Position numbers and translations under genes: made by a program. The notes under the pieces were generated by a model. The model had not been told where the DNA came from and ran no database searches. It was given only the letters and a program-made list of their open reading frames with translations. Of a stretch of 64,000 nucleotides of DNA, positions 34,696-43,808 are shown in pieces (position 1 is the stretch's first letter; each line of letters begins with the position of its first letter). Source of the stretch: Phycisphaeraceae bacterium (GTDB lineage Bacteria; Planctomycetota; Phycisphaerae; Phycisphaerales; UBA1924); NCBI GenBank assembly GCA_019636845.1, contig JAHBWV010000001.1:124001-188000 (forward strand), in the 5' to 3' direction.

Positions 34696-36126
34696 TCAGC
34701 AGCCGCCGCCGAAGTCATCGAAGAAGTCGAGGAAGTCGAGGATGTCCACCTGTGTGTCTCCGTTGTAGTCCGCGCTGACGCCGCTGGAGCCCGCGCACGG
34801 CGCGGGTGAGCCATCGCAGGTGCCGAATGAATCGAGGAAATCGAGGAAGTCGAGGATGTCGGTCTCGCCGTCCTCGTTGACATCCGAAGGGCAGGACGTT
34901 CGGTAGGCGCGCATGTTCGTGCCGGTGCCGGCGACGATCAGCGTGCCCCGCTCGCCGAAGGATGGGCCGCCGATATTGATGGATGCGATGGGCACGGACC
35001 AGAGCAGGTCCAGGTTCTCGTCGTAGCAATAGAAGCGCCCGTTCGTGAACGCGCCGTTTGATACATAGAGATTGCCGCGTTGGTCAACAGCCATACGGAC
35101 GGTTGTGTTGCTTCCGTCGTTGACGATCGGTGATTCCGCCTGGGCGATGAGCGCACCGGACTCCGATTCGCGACGCGTCACGAGCAGGCCGGGATCGATC
35201 ATGTACACGGAACCGTCGCTCGGATTCGCGGCATACTCCGAGAATGTCGTCCACTGCGCGGGAACCGACCACTTCTGCACGAGCGACGCTCCCGTGTCCT
35301 CGAACGCGTAGAAGAAATCCACCGCGGCATTGTTCTGCGTGCGTGAGAGATAGATGGTGCCGTCGGGACCGATGAAGGGCGTGTTCTGGAGCGTGAAGCC
35401 CGGCATCACGGTTGACTGGTACAGCAGCGCGCCAGTCGCCAGGTCGAACTTCTTGATCGCGTGCCCGCCGACCACGGCATCGGCGACGTACAGCGCGCCG
35501 TTGTGGATCGCGCCGCCACACGATGAAGAGACCGAGCAGACTCGATTGACCCGCCAGACGGTCGCTCCCGTCGCATGGTTGATGCGTGTGGCGCGGTTGA
35601 AGTCCGCGATGATCGGGTCGCCGTTGTCCGCGAAGACCACGCCGTCGTAAGGTCCCGCGTTCACGGTGTCTTGTGACTGCCAGAGTTCCGCGCCAGTCGC
35701 TGAGTCGAGGCAGAACACCTTCGCGTTGACGCTCGCCCCGTTTCCGGAGCGAGAGGCGTACAGACGCCCGTTCTTCACTCCCGCGACCCATGTTGTCCAT
35801 TGCCCTGTCAGGAAGGGGATGTCCTTCCGCCAGCGCTGCGCGCCGGTCCCGACGTCGAAGGCGAAGATCGGCGAGAGATTCGAGGAGGGCTCAGGAGGAA
35901 ATCCCGTCTGGCGGACGGCATAGACCGTCGATCCATCGGAAACGGGTTGCCACGCGATGATCGAACTCGGAGCCGTCGTCCAGATCGTCGTCGCGCTGTC
36001 GGGGCCGCGCTGGTTCGTCATGCCGTTCCGCGCGGCGTTGCCGCCGGCATTCGTCCAATCCTGTGCCGCGACGGCTCCGGACAAAGAGATAGCAACGACA
36101 AGCGCAAACGCGTGAGAGTGGGACAT
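34696..36126 (-). CDS. Exported PQQ-like beta-propeller protein with GC-type tail
   Basis: 476 aa from ATG 36126 with GGAGG 8 nt upstream; signal peptide AFALVVAISLSGAVAA-Q. Residues ~40-400 contain repeated blades of the outer-membrane-assembly/quinoprotein kind (VYAVRQTGF, FAFDVGTGAQRWRKD, VFCLDSATGAELWQS, KFDLATGALLYQS), with no quinone ligands identified. The last ~63 residues are the four-Cys module (CPSDVNEDG ... G-G-G-C). A binding or scaffold role is more likely than redox chemistry. Confidence 0.83.
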   Translation of the reverse strand: MSHSHAFALVVAISLSGAVAAQDWTNAGGNAARNGMTNQRGPDSATTIWTTAPSSIIAWQPVSDGSTVYAVRQTGFPPEPSSNLSPIFAFDVGTGAQRWRKDIPFLTGQWTTWVAGVKNGRLYASRSGNGASVNAKVFCLDSATGAELWQSQDTVNAGPYDGVVFADNGDPIIADFNRATRINHATGATVWRVNRVCSVSSSCGGAIHNGALYVADAVVGGHAIKKFDLATGALLYQSTVMPGFTLQNTPFIGPDGTIYLSRTQNNAAVDFFYAFEDTGASLVQKWSVPAQWTTFSEYAANPSDGSVYMIDPGLLVTRRESESGALIAQAESPIVNDGSNTTVRMAVDQRGNLYVSNGAFTNGRFYCYDENLDLLWSVPIASINIGGPSFGERGTLIVAGTGTNMRAYRTSCPSDVNEDGETDILDFLDFLDSFGTCDGSPAPCAGSSGVSADYNGDTQVDILDFLDFFDDFGGGC

Positions 36127-36271
36127 GCGAAGGACCTCCAGGAACCACCAACGTACCAAGAAAGGGCCGTCTGACTCAACACGATCTTCGAACCGATGGC
36201 CAGAATCGTCGCACACCATGACCATCCATGGTTACCCATGTTCACCCGCCGCGCCGAACGTGGGAGCGGGT

Positions 36272-37804
36272 TCAGCGCGGGGGCACCAGGAGAAGGGAGA
36301 GATTGTCGGCGTATCCGTCGTTGCTCACGCCCTCTGCGCGTCGGCCGACGAGCCGGACCTCAAGCCGCTCCGCATCAGGGTGGAGTAGCCCTCTGGCGCT
36401 TCGCTGGACGAACGCGGTGCCGCCTCGCTCCGATGCGGGGACCGGCCCGATCGAGGTGCGTGCGATCTCTCGCCCGTCCCGCGCGTACGAGATCACGACG
36501 ACCTCGACAGAGTCCTCCTGCTGCTCGAACCCGCCGAGCCACCCGTCCAGCATGTAGCGCACATTGCCGGTTGAGATCTGCTCACGCAGAGGCGCGAGAT
36601 CGATCATCTGAGAGAGCGACGACTCCTCGCTTGCACCGGCGCAGAAAAAGTTCCGCCCGCGTTCGGCAGGGCCGACTGTCTGCGCATCGGGAAAGCCCGG
36701 CGCGCCGTATCGGATGACCGTGAAGCCCAGCGGCCCGGGGTCGATCCAGCCGCTGATCGCCTGGTCGAGCTCGGATGAATCGAACCCTCTGTCATCCTCG
36801 GCATCGCCGTTGTAGATCAGGTTCGTGCCGAATGCGGCTTGAGGTGGCGAGCTCGGCGCGAGCCCGACGATGTTCCCGTCGAGGTCGGTGAGCGATTCCG
36901 GCGGAAGGCCCATGTGGGCGAGGGCGGTCTTGACGCCGTCCACGTTCTTCGGGTTCGGAAAGATGCGATGCGGAATCACCGTGGCATCACTCGACCAGAC
37001 GATGAACGGGATCGTGCGTTTCTCGAACGTTCCCCCCGCGTGCTCGCCGTCGATCGAGCCCCCGTGATCCGTTGTCACGATGACGAGCCACGACTCGTTC
37101 GCGTAGTTCGGCCTGGACATCATCGCGTCGATCACACGCCCGACCTGTCGATCGGCACGCGTGATCGCGTCGAGATACAGGCGTCGTGACGGATCGAAGC
37201 CGTGCGCGTGACCCGCCACGTCGACATCGCCCAGATAGAGAAAGATCGCGTCGATGTCACTCGAACCGTTTGCGTTGACGGGTTGGTCGGGGTGCTCCCC
37301 GCGCATCAGCAGGGCCGCGTCGTCCGTGACGAGCTCGTCCCCGTTCTCCTGGTAATCGTGGTAGATCGCAAGATCCGCGCCCGTGGGTTGGAACTTCTGG
37401 ATCGCATCCCACGTCACAAGTCTGGCTGTATTGAGGTTCGGGTTGAAGGCCTCGAGCCGCGCGAAAAGATCGGGGTGATGCTCGATGCGAGCACGGCGAT
37501 AGTCGTTCGTCGTCACGTTGTGCCTGTCACGATGCACGCCGTGCAGAATCGTTGACCAGTTCGGTCCGCTGAACGTCAGATCCTCGCACTGCGCATCCGC
37601 GGCATACGCCCCCTGCGTTCTGAGTCGTGCGAGCGCGTGCGTCTCTGCCACCTCAAGGGCATCCGGGCGGACTCCATCGATACCGATGAACAGCAGCTTC
37701 TTCGGAATCGGCGCCTCGATGGGTTCCGGCTCAGATGCCGGAGCCGCCCCGGCGAGAAGCGTGACACTCAGCACCAGAATCGCGGCATGGATCTGTCTGC
37801 GCAT
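36272..37804 (-). CDS. Exported alkaline-phosphatase-superfamily phosphodiesterase/phosphatase
   Basis: 510 aa from ATG 37804, which begins a signal peptide (AAILVLSVTLLAGAAPA). Metal and nucleophile landmarks: IGIDGVRPDAL (Asp), FSGPNWSTILHG (Thr/Ser nucleophile region), GDVDVAGHAHG (Asp, His) and TTDHGGS (Asp-His). This is the nucleotide pyrophosphatase/phosphodiesterase arrangement. Residues ~380-510 form an uncharacterised beta domain. Unlike its two neighbours it carries no GC module and ends in LLLVPPR. It lies between GC-module genes on the same strand; open frame upstream to 38047 belongs to the next gene's tail read in another frame. Confidence 0.87.
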   Translation of the reverse strand: MRRQIHAAILVLSVTLLAGAAPASEPEPIEAPIPKKLLFIGIDGVRPDALEVAETHALARLRTQGAYAADAQCEDLTFSGPNWSTILHGVHRDRHNVTTNDYRRARIEHHPDLFARLEAFNPNLNTARLVTWDAIQKFQPTGADLAIYHDYQENGDELVTDDAALLMRGEHPDQPVNANGSSDIDAIFLYLGDVDVAGHAHGFDPSRRLYLDAITRADRQVGRVIDAMMSRPNYANESWLVIVTTDHGGSIDGEHAGGTFEKRTIPFIVWSSDATVIPHRIFPNPKNVDGVKTALAHMGLPPESLTDLDGNIVGLAPSSPPQAAFGTNLIYNGDAEDDRGFDSSELDQAISGWIDPGPLGFTVIRYGAPGFPDAQTVGPAERGRNFFCAGASEESSLSQMIDLAPLREQISTGNVRYMLDGWLGGFEQQEDSVEVVVISYARDGREIARTSIGPVPASERGGTAFVQRSARGLLHPDAERLEVRLVGRRAEGVSNDGYADNLSLLLVPPR

Positions 37805-37856
37805 GCTCCATCGTACTGCCGTCTGGCCCGGAGCGTCCGTCCACCACCCTTCATCG

Positions 37857-37887
37857 AAAGAGAAACGCGGACCCGTGGGGGTCCGCG
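37857..37887 (-). terminator. Intrinsic terminator after the BNR-repeat gene
   Basis: CGCGGACCC, loop GTGG, then GGGTCCGCG (37866-37887), followed on the minus strand by TTTCTCTTTC. It is 39 nt past the stop of the BNR-repeat gene. Confidence 0.8.
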
Positions 37888-37926
37888 CTCGGAAGGTGCT
37901 GGTTGTTGCCGAGTCAGTCGTCTCGA

Positions 37927-40398
37927 TCAGGGGCAACCCTGGCCGAAGGCGTCGATGAAGTCGAGGAAATCGAGGATGTCGATGATCGTGTCGCCGTTGT
38001 AGTCGGCGTTGGAGTTCGTGCCGCACGGTGCCGGCTGCTGCTCGCACGCGCCGAAGTCATCCAGGAAGTCGAGGAAGTCAACGACATCCTGCACGGTGTC
38101 GCCGTTGTAATCGGCGGGGCACGGGCTCGGCAGGTTCGACATCCACGCCCCCCGCCCGTAGGTGGCAACGACGATCCGCCGCCGCGCATGGTCGATCGCG
38201 ATATCGCCGACGTTGGCGTTCGGGAACGTGGCGTTGTTCTTCATCCACGTCGCGCCGCCGTCAAGTGAGTGATAGATTCCCGCGCCCGCGCCCGCGTAGA
38301 TCGCCCGCGGGTCGAACGCGAAATCGACCTCGAGTGCTCGGGGCACGACGCCCGAGGGAAGGTTCGAGCCCACGGCCGTCCAGGTCAGGCCCGAGTCCAC
38401 CGTGCGGAAGATCCTGCCGCCCGTGGATGAATAGAACGATGCGAACGCCTCCGCGGCATTGCTCGGGTTGATGATGATGTCGCTCACGCCCGAGGTGGGG
38501 AGGCCGGTGGATCGCGTGCTCCACGTCGAGAGGTTCGAGGTGTACGAGATCCGCCCGTTCGAAGACCCCGTGTAGATCACGCTGTTGTTGGAAGGCGCAA
38601 CCGCGATCGTATTGAGCGTCCCGCCGTTCGCGACCGAGTTCGTGCTGATCGCCGTCCAGCTCGGTGTCGTGACCGTGGCGTTGGTTGTGCGCCAGACCCT
38701 GTTCGTGCCGGCGTACAGCGTTGAGGGCGTCACAGGGTCGATCACCAGCGGGCTGATCCAGTTCGTCGAATCGCTCCCCCACGGCCCGGTGATGTTGCGG
38801 CTGCTCGAGTTCGTCCAGCGATAGATCGAGAGATACACATACGTCGTGTACCTGCGTGTCGAGCTGGAGTAATCGAACGCCGAGAAGCCGCCGTCGCCCG
38901 CCTGGAGCTGGGGCCACTCGGTCGATGCGCTCACACGCTCGGGCGTGCCGTTGTCCTGCGTTCCTCCCAGCATCCGGTCGGGGAACGCCGGGTGCAGCGC
39001 GATCGTGTAGAGCTGCGCCGTGCCTAGCCCGTTGTTGCAGTTGATCCAGGATGCCCCGCCGTTGGTGGACTTCCACACGCCGCCGTCGTTGCCCTCCCAG
39101 ATCGTGTTGCCCGGCCCGAACACCAGCGTGTGGTGATCCGGATGCAGCGTCCCACCCGAGAACTGCGAGATCTCGGTCCACGAGTTGCCGCCGTTGACCG
39201 ACTTGAGCACGCCCGCGACCGCGTACCGCGGATCGACCCCGCCCAGGTACACAACCTCAGGATCGTTCGGATCGACCGCGAGGTAGATGTCGTACCAGCA
39301 CTGAGGCGAGCAGAAGTTCGGTGTCGCGGTCTTCTTGACCCACGTCGCGCCGCCGTCCGTCGAACGGAAGACGCCGTTCACAGACCCGCCCGAACCAACG
39401 ATCGCCGTGTACATGTCGTCCGGGCTGGAGCGGCACAGATCCACCAGCACCATCCCGATGCTCGTCGTCGGAAGCCCGCCCCCCAGCTTCGTGTATGTAA
39501 GCCCGCCGTCGATGGACTTGTACACGCCCTGGCCGTGGCGGCCAACGAGCACGTTGTTCGGATTGATCGGATCGAGCGCCAGCGAAGGGCACGCGCCACT
39601 CAAACGCTGCGACCAGGTGCTCCCGGAGTTGAACGAGATGTATGTCCCTGCATTGCTCGTCAGGTGGATGATCGCGGTGTTGTTCGGGTTGATCGCGATC
39701 CCGGTAATACGCGTCCCGACCTGCGACGCGTTCGCGAGCTGCGTCCATGTGGCCCCGCCATCGTCGGAGCGGAAAAGACCGTCGCCGTTCGAACTCGTCC
39801 AGTACTCACCCGTTCCGTAGTACACTCGCTCGTGGTTGACCGGATCAACAACGACATAGCCGCTGTTCAGGATCGAGAGCTGGTCCGTCAACGGAAACCA
39901 CGACGTCCCGCCGTTGGTCGTCTTCCACAGGCCGCCCGAGGCCGAAGCCGCGTAGCACGTGTTCGGGTCCGTCGGGTGCGGCGCGATCGAGATCACGCGC
40001 CCGGATGCCTTCGTGTTCCCAGACCAGTACTCGGACGGGATCGCGGATGGACCGACAAACGTCCAGTTCAACGGATACGACGAACGCTCGAACTGCGACT
40101 CCCACGTCCAATTCGGCACCGGCTCGCCGACGATCTTCGGGTGTCCAGGGGGCGGCGGACCGAGCTTCTTCTTCTGCTCGACGATCACGCCCTCTGGCTT
40201 CACCGCGTGGTCCGGATACAGCGAGGTCAGGGCCACCGGATCGGATGAACGCGTCGCCGAGCACCCCGTCGCGAGGGTCAACGCCGACATGGATCCGACG
40301 ACAGCCGCGAAACCCACCACAACACGCCCAGCCGCAGCCGCGGCATGGAAGATGGCAGCGACAGCACGGGCACGAGAACGAGAAGGCATCTTCTGCAT
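37927..40398 (-). CDS. Exported BNR/Asp-box repeat (sortilin-like) protein with GC-type tail
   Basis: 823 aa from ATG 40398, with GGAG 7 nt upstream. A long, basic N-terminus precedes a hydrophobic stretch and a lipobox-like LATGC near residue 45. At least eight Asp boxes are visible (WKTTNGGTSW, FRSDDGGATW, YKSIDGGLTY, FRSTDGGATW, LKSVNGGNSW, WKSTNGGASW, FRTVDSGLTW, YHSLDGGATW), implying one or two large beta-propellers as in sialidase- or xyloglucanase-like proteins. The four-Cys module ends G-Q-G-C-P, one residue longer than most. Substrate unknown. Confidence 0.85.
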   Translation of the reverse strand: MQKMPSRSRARAVAAIFHAAAAAGRVVVGFAAVVGSMSALTLATGCSATRSSDPVALTSLYPDHAVKPEGVIVEQKKKLGPPPPGHPKIVGEPVPNWTWESQFERSSYPLNWTFVGPSAIPSEYWSGNTKASGRVISIAPHPTDPNTCYAASASGGLWKTTNGGTSWFPLTDQLSILNSGYVVVDPVNHERVYYGTGEYWTSSNGDGLFRSDDGGATWTQLANASQVGTRITGIAINPNNTAIIHLTSNAGTYISFNSGSTWSQRLSGACPSLALDPINPNNVLVGRHGQGVYKSIDGGLTYTKLGGGLPTTSIGMVLVDLCRSSPDDMYTAIVGSGGSVNGVFRSTDGGATWVKKTATPNFCSPQCWYDIYLAVDPNDPEVVYLGGVDPRYAVAGVLKSVNGGNSWTEISQFSGGTLHPDHHTLVFGPGNTIWEGNDGGVWKSTNGGASWINCNNGLGTAQLYTIALHPAFPDRMLGGTQDNGTPERVSASTEWPQLQAGDGGFSAFDYSSSTRRYTTYVYLSIYRWTNSSSRNITGPWGSDSTNWISPLVIDPVTPSTLYAGTNRVWRTTNATVTTPSWTAISTNSVANGGTLNTIAVAPSNNSVIYTGSSNGRISYTSNLSTWSTRSTGLPTSGVSDIIINPSNAAEAFASFYSSTGGRIFRTVDSGLTWTAVGSNLPSGVVPRALEVDFAFDPRAIYAGAGAGIYHSLDGGATWMKNNATFPNANVGDIAIDHARRRIVVATYGRGAWMSNLPSPCPADYNGDTVQDVVDFLDFLDDFGACEQQPAPCGTNSNADYNGDTIIDILDFLDFIDAFGQGCP

Positions 40399-40601
40399 GA
40401 GGTCTCTCCGCAAAGCCGATCGGCTGACGTTTGTTTCGGCGGGCGTTCGGCGGAGGTTCCGCCCTATCACCGAAACGGTCTCCGGAACCGGTATCCTCAC
40501 CGGATATCGACGCAACACAGAGGCCGATTCGGATTCTGGAAGGGCCGCAATGCCCCAGGCCGCTCGCGTTGTTCGGCCGAGGCGGGCGCGTTCGGTCCGT
40601 C

Positions 40602-43600
40602 TCAGGAAGCTGGCGCAGACTCGGAGCGTGTTCTCTTGAAGATCCGGCCCAGATCATCAAACAGCGAGTACGCGACCGGCGTCACGATCAGCGTCAGGAG
40701 CAGACAAAGCGACTGACCTCCGATGACAACCACCGCGACGGCGCGCCGTTCCTCCGCGCCCGGACCCGTCCCCAACGCCAGCGGAAGCATCCCCGCAACC
40801 AGCGAGAGCGTCGTCATCAGGATGGGGCGAAGGCGATCGCGATTGGCCAGAAGGATCGCCTCGGCGCGGGGCATCCCCGTCCGGCGAAGCCCGTTCATGT
40901 GATCGATCTGCAGGATCGCGTTCTTCTTCACAACGCCGAACAGCACCAGGATCCCCAGCGCGCTGAACATGTTCAGCGTCCCGCCCGTCAGATACAACGA
41001 CCCCAGCGCGAACGGCACGGACAGCGGCAGCGAGAGCAGGATCGTCAGCGGGTGCGTCAGAGACTCAAACTGTGACGCCAGGATCAAGTACATGAAGACG
41101 ATCGACAACAGGAACGCAAAGCCGAACTCACGGAACGTCCGCTCCAGCTCGCGGCTGCGACCCGTCAGCGACACCGAGTACCCCGGCGGCATGTTCATGT
41201 CCTTGGCCAGACGCTGCATCACCTCCAGGCGATCGCCGAGCGCGTAACCCGGCGCCACGCCGCCCCGCACAGCGATGATCCGCTGGCGATCGAGTCTGTC
41301 GATCCGCGAGGGCGCGAGCGTCGGCGTGATCGACGCAACGCTCGACACCTCGACCAGGCCCCCTCCCTCGCGGGGCAGCTTCAGCGTGTCGATCAGCTCG
41401 GGGCGGCTCCGGTCATCCTCCACGAGGCGAAGACGCACGTCGTACTGCTCATTCGTCGCGGGATCGAGGAATCGCGTGACCTCCTCCGCGCCGCCGACCA
41501 TGAGGCGCAGCGCGGTCCCGATGTCCCTGGCCGCGACGCCCAGGTCCGCAGCGCGGTCGCGATCGATCGAGACTCGTAGCTCCGGCTTGTTGAGCCGGAG
41601 CGACGTGTCAAGGCCGCGGAATCCGCCCGCCTCGATGGACTGGTCGCGCAGACGCTCGCCATACTCAAAGAGCTTCGAGAGCTCCGCGCCCCTGATGATG
41701 AAGTTGACGTCGAACGGCCCGCCGCCGAGGTTGAACGCCTGGAAGTTCCTGACCTGGCAGCGCAGCTCTCGGAACTGCTTGAGCTCCGAGTCGATCCGGT
41801 TCATGACGTCTGCCTGCTTGTAGTTGCCTCGGAATGCGTCGAGCGGCGCGCCACGGAGCGTCGATTCAATCAGACGCGAGAACGAGAAGAGTCGCTGCTT
41901 GTGGGGTTCGATCCGCACGTAGACGCTGGCGGAGTTGATCTGCGAGCCCGTGAAGCCGCCCGAGGTGACGAGCGTGTCGGTCACGCCCGGCACGGCGCGG
42001 ATCACGTTCTCGACGTCCAGCATCGCCGCCTGCATCGCCCCGACGCTCGTCCCCTCGGGCGCAGTGACCGAGACGGTGAACTCGGCCTCATCAACATCCG
42101 AAGGCACGAACTCGCGCCCGACAATCCCGAGCATCGGGATCGATGTCAGAGAGATCAGGATTGCGCCGGCCAACACGATCAGCCGGTGACGCATCGACCA
42201 GCGGATCATCGCCGAGTACGCCCGATCGATCAGCCGATAGAAACCGCCCCTCGACACGGGGGTTGTCCCATGAGCCCCCGCCTTCGGCGCACGCAGCATC
42301 CTCGACGCCATCATCGGCGTCAGCGTGAAGGAGACAAAGAGCGAGACCAGCACCGCCACCGCAGCGGTGATCCCGAACTGGTAGAGGAACCGCCCGGCCA
42401 CCGAGGACATGAACGAGACCGGCACGAAAATCACGACCAGCGACAGCGTCGTCGCCAGCACCGCGAGTCCGATCTCCCGCGTCCCCTCGATCGCCGCCGC
42501 GACCGGGCTCATCCCCTTCTCCTCGATGAACCGGTAGATGTTCTCCAGCACAACGATCGCGTCGTCGATCACCACGCCGACCATCAGCACCAGCGCCAGC
42601 ATCGTGATCGCGTTCAGCGTGAAGTCCAGCGCGTCCATCACCGCGAACGTCGCGATGATCGAAGTCGGGATCGCGACCGCCGCGATCAGCGTCGATCGCC
42701 AGTTCCGCATGAACGCCAGCACCACCACGCTCGCGAAGATGCTCCCCAGCACCAGATGGAGATTGATCTCCTTCAGCGCGGCATAGATGTAGTTCGACTG
42801 GTCGAGGATCACCTCCGCACGGATATCCGCCGGCAGCTCCGAACGCAGCGCGGCGAGGTTCTTCTTCACGTCCTCGATCACCTCGACCGTGTTCGCGCCC
42901 GACTGGCGATAGATCTCCAGCGTCACCGTCGGCTCGCCGTTCAGTCGCGCCAGCGTCCGCTGCTCCGCCGTTCCGTCCTCCGCGTGCCCCACGTCCCGCA
43001 CCCGGATCGGGATCCCGTCTCGCGTCGCGATCACCACATCGCCGAAGTCCGCCTCGTCGCGCAGCCGCGCAGCCGTGCGCAGCGAGTACTCACGCTCGAA
43101 CGACGAGACATTGCCGCCGGGGATGCTCGCGTTCTGCGCCTCGATCGCGTCACGCACCGCCGTCACGGGGATGTTGAGCGCGTCGAGCCGGTCCGCGTCG
43201 AGCCAGATGTTCATCGTCCGGATCAACGCCCCAGCGAGCCGGATCTCCCCCACGCCCTTCGACCGCTCGATCCGCTGCCTCACCAGCTTGTCCGCAAGTT
43301 CCGTCAGCTCGCGCTGCGAACGCGGGCCAGAGATCGCGACCGTCAGAGCCGGGTCCGAGTCGCCGTTCACCTTGCTGATATTCGGCGGATCGACATCCCG
43401 CGGCAGCCGGCGAAGCACGCCCGACACCCTGTCGCGGACATCCTGGGCCGCGACGTCAACATTCCTCTCGAGATTGAAGTTGACCAGGATGAACGCGCGA
43501 TCCGGGTTGGAGACCGATCGCAACTCATCGATCCCCTCGACCGTGTTGATCGCCTCCTCCATCACGTCGACGATCTCGGTCTCGATCTCCTCGGGCGCGG

Positions 43601-43763
43601 CCCCCGCGAGCGTCGTGCTGATCCTCACCGTCGGGATGTCCACCGAGGGCAGGCGATCGACGCCGAGCCGCTGGTAACTCACCACGCCGATGATGATCAG
43701 CGTCAGGTTCAGCATCGCGGCAAACACCGGACGCTTGATGCAGATCTCAGCCAACTTCTGCAC
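40602..43763 (-). CDS. RND efflux permease (HAE1/AcrB type), second system
   Basis: 1053 aa. N-terminus ICIKRPVFAAMLNLTLIIIGVVSYQRL and TM4 LMVGVVIDDAIVVLENIYR with the paired Asp are diagnostic; VVKKNAILQIDHMN is the matching motif in the second half. Nearest relatives are inner membrane multidrug or lipid transporters. Only an adaptor is encoded beside it, so it must share an outer membrane factor from elsewhere, perhaps the NodT-type one in the other operon. Confidence 0.93.
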   Translation of the reverse strand: MQKLAEICIKRPVFAAMLNLTLIIIGVVSYQRLGVDRLPSVDIPTVRISTTLAGAAPEEIETEIVDVMEEAINTVEGIDELRSVSNPDRAFILVNFNLERNVDVAAQDVRDRVSGVLRRLPRDVDPPNISKVNGDSDPALTVAISGPRSQRELTELADKLVRQRIERSKGVGEIRLAGALIRTMNIWLDADRLDALNIPVTAVRDAIEAQNASIPGGNVSSFEREYSLRTAARLRDEADFGDVVIATRDGIPIRVRDVGHAEDGTAEQRTLARLNGEPTVTLEIYRQSGANTVEVIEDVKKNLAALRSELPADIRAEVILDQSNYIYAALKEINLHLVLGSIFASVVVLAFMRNWRSTLIAAVAIPTSIIATFAVMDALDFTLNAITMLALVLMVGVVIDDAIVVLENIYRFIEEKGMSPVAAAIEGTREIGLAVLATTLSLVVIFVPVSFMSSVAGRFLYQFGITAAVAVLVSLFVSFTLTPMMASRMLRAPKAGAHGTTPVSRGGFYRLIDRAYSAMIRWSMRHRLIVLAGAILISLTSIPMLGIVGREFVPSDVDEAEFTVSVTAPEGTSVGAMQAAMLDVENVIRAVPGVTDTLVTSGGFTGSQINSASVYVRIEPHKQRLFSFSRLIESTLRGAPLDAFRGNYKQADVMNRIDSELKQFRELRCQVRNFQAFNLGGGPFDVNFIIRGAELSKLFEYGERLRDQSIEAGGFRGLDTSLRLNKPELRVSIDRDRAADLGVAARDIGTALRLMVGGAEEVTRFLDPATNEQYDVRLRLVEDDRSRPELIDTLKLPREGGGLVEVSSVASITPTLAPSRIDRLDRQRIIAVRGGVAPGYALGDRLEVMQRLAKDMNMPPGYSVSLTGRSRELERTFREFGFAFLLSIVFMYLILASQFESLTHPLTILLSLPLSVPFALGSLYLTGGTLNMFSALGILVLFGVVKKNAILQIDHMNGLRRTGMPRAEAILLANRDRLRPILMTTLSLVAGMLPLALGTGPGAEERRAVAVVVIGGQSLCLLLTLIVTPVAYSLFDDLGRIFKRTRSESAPAS

Positions 43764-43808
43764 GTCTGCTCCTCGAATCCGCCGAGTGAATCACAACACC
43801 CCGAGCGG

